Below are positions 62,680 through 64,000 of a DNA stretch of 64,000 bases, piece after piece. The notes under the pieces are model-generated. The model saw nothing but the letters and a program-made list of their open reading frames with translations. It did not search any database and was not told where the DNA came from. A program made the translations under genes and the position numbers. Within the stretch, counting starts at the first letter, position 1. Each line of letters begins with the position of its first letter. The stretch lies in NCBI GenBank assembly GCA_030549495.1, contig JAUIRK010001057.1, positions 1 through 64,000 on the forward strand, given 5' to 3'. The stretch comes from Nectonema munidae (lineage: Eukaryota; Nematomorpha; Nectonematoida; Nectonematidae).

Positions 62680-63165
62680 TCAACTATGCTGAATTCAGTG
62701 GTGATGTCCATTTTTTATGAAAATCAAATGTTTTTTACACACATACACCCATTTTCAAAGATGCTGAATTCAGCAGTGATATTAATTTTTTATGAAAATC
62801 AATCAAAACTGTCAAAAAATTGATATATCCCAAAGAGAAAGTATCAGGCACGGTTTTTTGAATTAGACAACTACGCTTTAATAGCAAGTATAGGGAGATG
62901 ATGAAGTTTACCGTGTATATAGGCATTTTACACACATATATACCCATTTTCAAGTGTTGTGTTTACTGGTTATATTCCTTTTTTTATATATAAAAATTAG
63001 TCAAACCTGACAAAATAATTTAAATATGACAGCCCATGTCAAAATTAAAATTTTTATTCTTATAAAAAGGGTTTTATACATTTTAAGTATGTAGATTTTA
63101 ATGGTGATGTTCATTTTTTATGAAATCAATAAAACGTGTCAAAAAATCGATTAAACCTGTTAATC
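62680..63165. repeat. Four degenerate copies of a ~65-90 bp repeat
   Basis: Copies start near 62680, 62745, 62940 and 63082 with an ATNCCCATTTTCAA-like lead, then GCTGAATTCAGTGGTGATGT, then a T-run with TATGAAAATCAATCAAAACTG. The first two also share TTTTACACACATA. Spacing is irregular (about 70, 195 and 140 bp), so these are either a decayed tandem array or nested insertions. Small frames over them are not coding. Confidence 0.6.
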
Positions 63166-64000
63166 AATGTCAAATATATAAACATAAAAATAACTTCTAC
63201 TTGCAGTATTTCTCTGGTAATTATTTTCTTAATTTATTTAATAAACCAACTTTAGGTGTTTATTTCACTCAAAATATTTCATTCTACAGTAATTTATGTA
63301 ACTCGATAGGACCTCCATCATTTTGGCTACAAATTCGTTATCGGTTCATAGCCTCTACGTCATATAATTTACAGTATGTTATTTTTGCTATTCATTCCAT
63401 GATGATCCTTTCTTGGTAGCTCTTTTTTCATTAAAAATTTATATTCTTCAATGTGTGTTCGAAAATTTTTTTATAAGAATAAAATTACTTTTTTCCTCTC
63501 TCAAAGCATTCTGATTAAAGAAATCTTGATGATCTTAGACTTTTTTTTATCAGTATCGTGTATTTTATTATAAGGCCTGAATATTTGTCAACCAATTTCA
63601 TTTCAAAGGTTTTTTTCTGATGAATCATTCGTGATGTTGATTGTTCAATTACAAAAAGTTGTCCACGTTCTTCATCTAAAAAATTATCTCTTTGACGCAA
63701 AGGAAAAAAGATGGACAAATTCAATTTAAATTAAAAATATCTTGAAAGTGACTAAATGCTCACATATTGGCATCTGTTCCATTTTTGATAAATCTGACCT
63801 ATTCTAAATTTTCAGATTTCCTACCCATCTTAGCTAAATGTTAATTGTAATCCTAGATGATAAGCTAAAGATTTAATTATTTTTCATTTGTAAAAGAGGA
63901 ACTTCTTTTTCACAGTCAAAATCTTTTTTGAAGCACCTAATATTATATCATTAAACCACTTCCTAGTTCATTAGAACATGGTAGATCTTCCATTTAGTCA
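63166..64000. other. Unannotated AT-rich right end
   Basis: No supported gene. One - strand frame at 63515-63724 (containing RDNFLDEERGQLFVIEQSTS, without an ATG at its start) has a more protein-like composition than its surroundings and could be an exon or a transposon remnant. I do not recognise it. Confidence 0.4.

Noticed and set aside
63120-63419. 99-codon + frame near the right end
   Set aside because: Begins inside the degenerate repeat, has no recognisable domain, and its composition is as expected from AT-rich DNA.
63515-63724. 69-codon - frame with RDNFLDEERGQLFVIEQSTS
   Set aside because: Somewhat protein-like but without ATG, recognised family or convincing splice sites; noted only in the description of the right end.

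Overview
The window is an AT-rich stretch of nuclear DNA from a eukaryote, most likely an invertebrate animal. The evidence is a ribosomal protein eL38 gene with an animal-like sequence, an APE-endonuclease LINE of the CR1/L2/Jockey group, hAT and piggyBac-type DNA transposon remains, and very long tandem satellite DNA. The species cannot be named from the sequence. The only recognisable host gene is eL38 (RpL38) at 61680-61895 on the + strand.

Layout. (1) 1-45680 is one unbroken satellite array of a ~77 bp monomer, roughly 590-600 copies by length. (2) 45681-53678 is an 8 kb foreign block that interrupts one satellite monomer without visible loss. It starts and ends in a ~31 bp GT-rich minisatellite (45681-46102 and 51241-53678). 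Between those lie two other degenerate short tandem repeats, a tRNA-like sequence (46546-46612) and a damaged 3.9 kb LINE on the - strand (46981-50840). (3) 53679-56757 is the continuation of the 77 bp satellite, about 40 copies. (4) 56758-61400 is a transposon graveyard: a pair of ~117 bp direct repeats, a LINE reverse-transcriptase remnant (-), a 144 bp LINE 3' end (+) almost identical to that of the 3.9 kb LINE, an 878 bp inverted-repeat element, an 81 bp hairpin, a 1.1 kb hAT-like element with recognisable ends, and an eroded hAT transposase (-) with a 95 bp piggyBac-type MITE nested in it. (5) 61658-61910 is the eL38 gene. (6) 61911-64000 is AT-rich DNA with a few degenerate copies of another repeat and no gene I can support.

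The window reads as satellite-rich, probably heterochromatic DNA next to an essential ribosomal protein gene. The most interesting structural points are: the satellite monomer is itself an old dimer built on GAYTCCGACTCC; that motif resembles the terminal sequence of the nearby hAT-like element, suggesting a possible origin of the satellite; linked variant monomers (higher-order repeats) recur over 45 kb and on both sides of the 8 kb block; and the block splits a monomer exactly. I found no convincing new protein-coding system. The many short open frames in the repeats are by-products of a repeat whose length is not a multiple of three.
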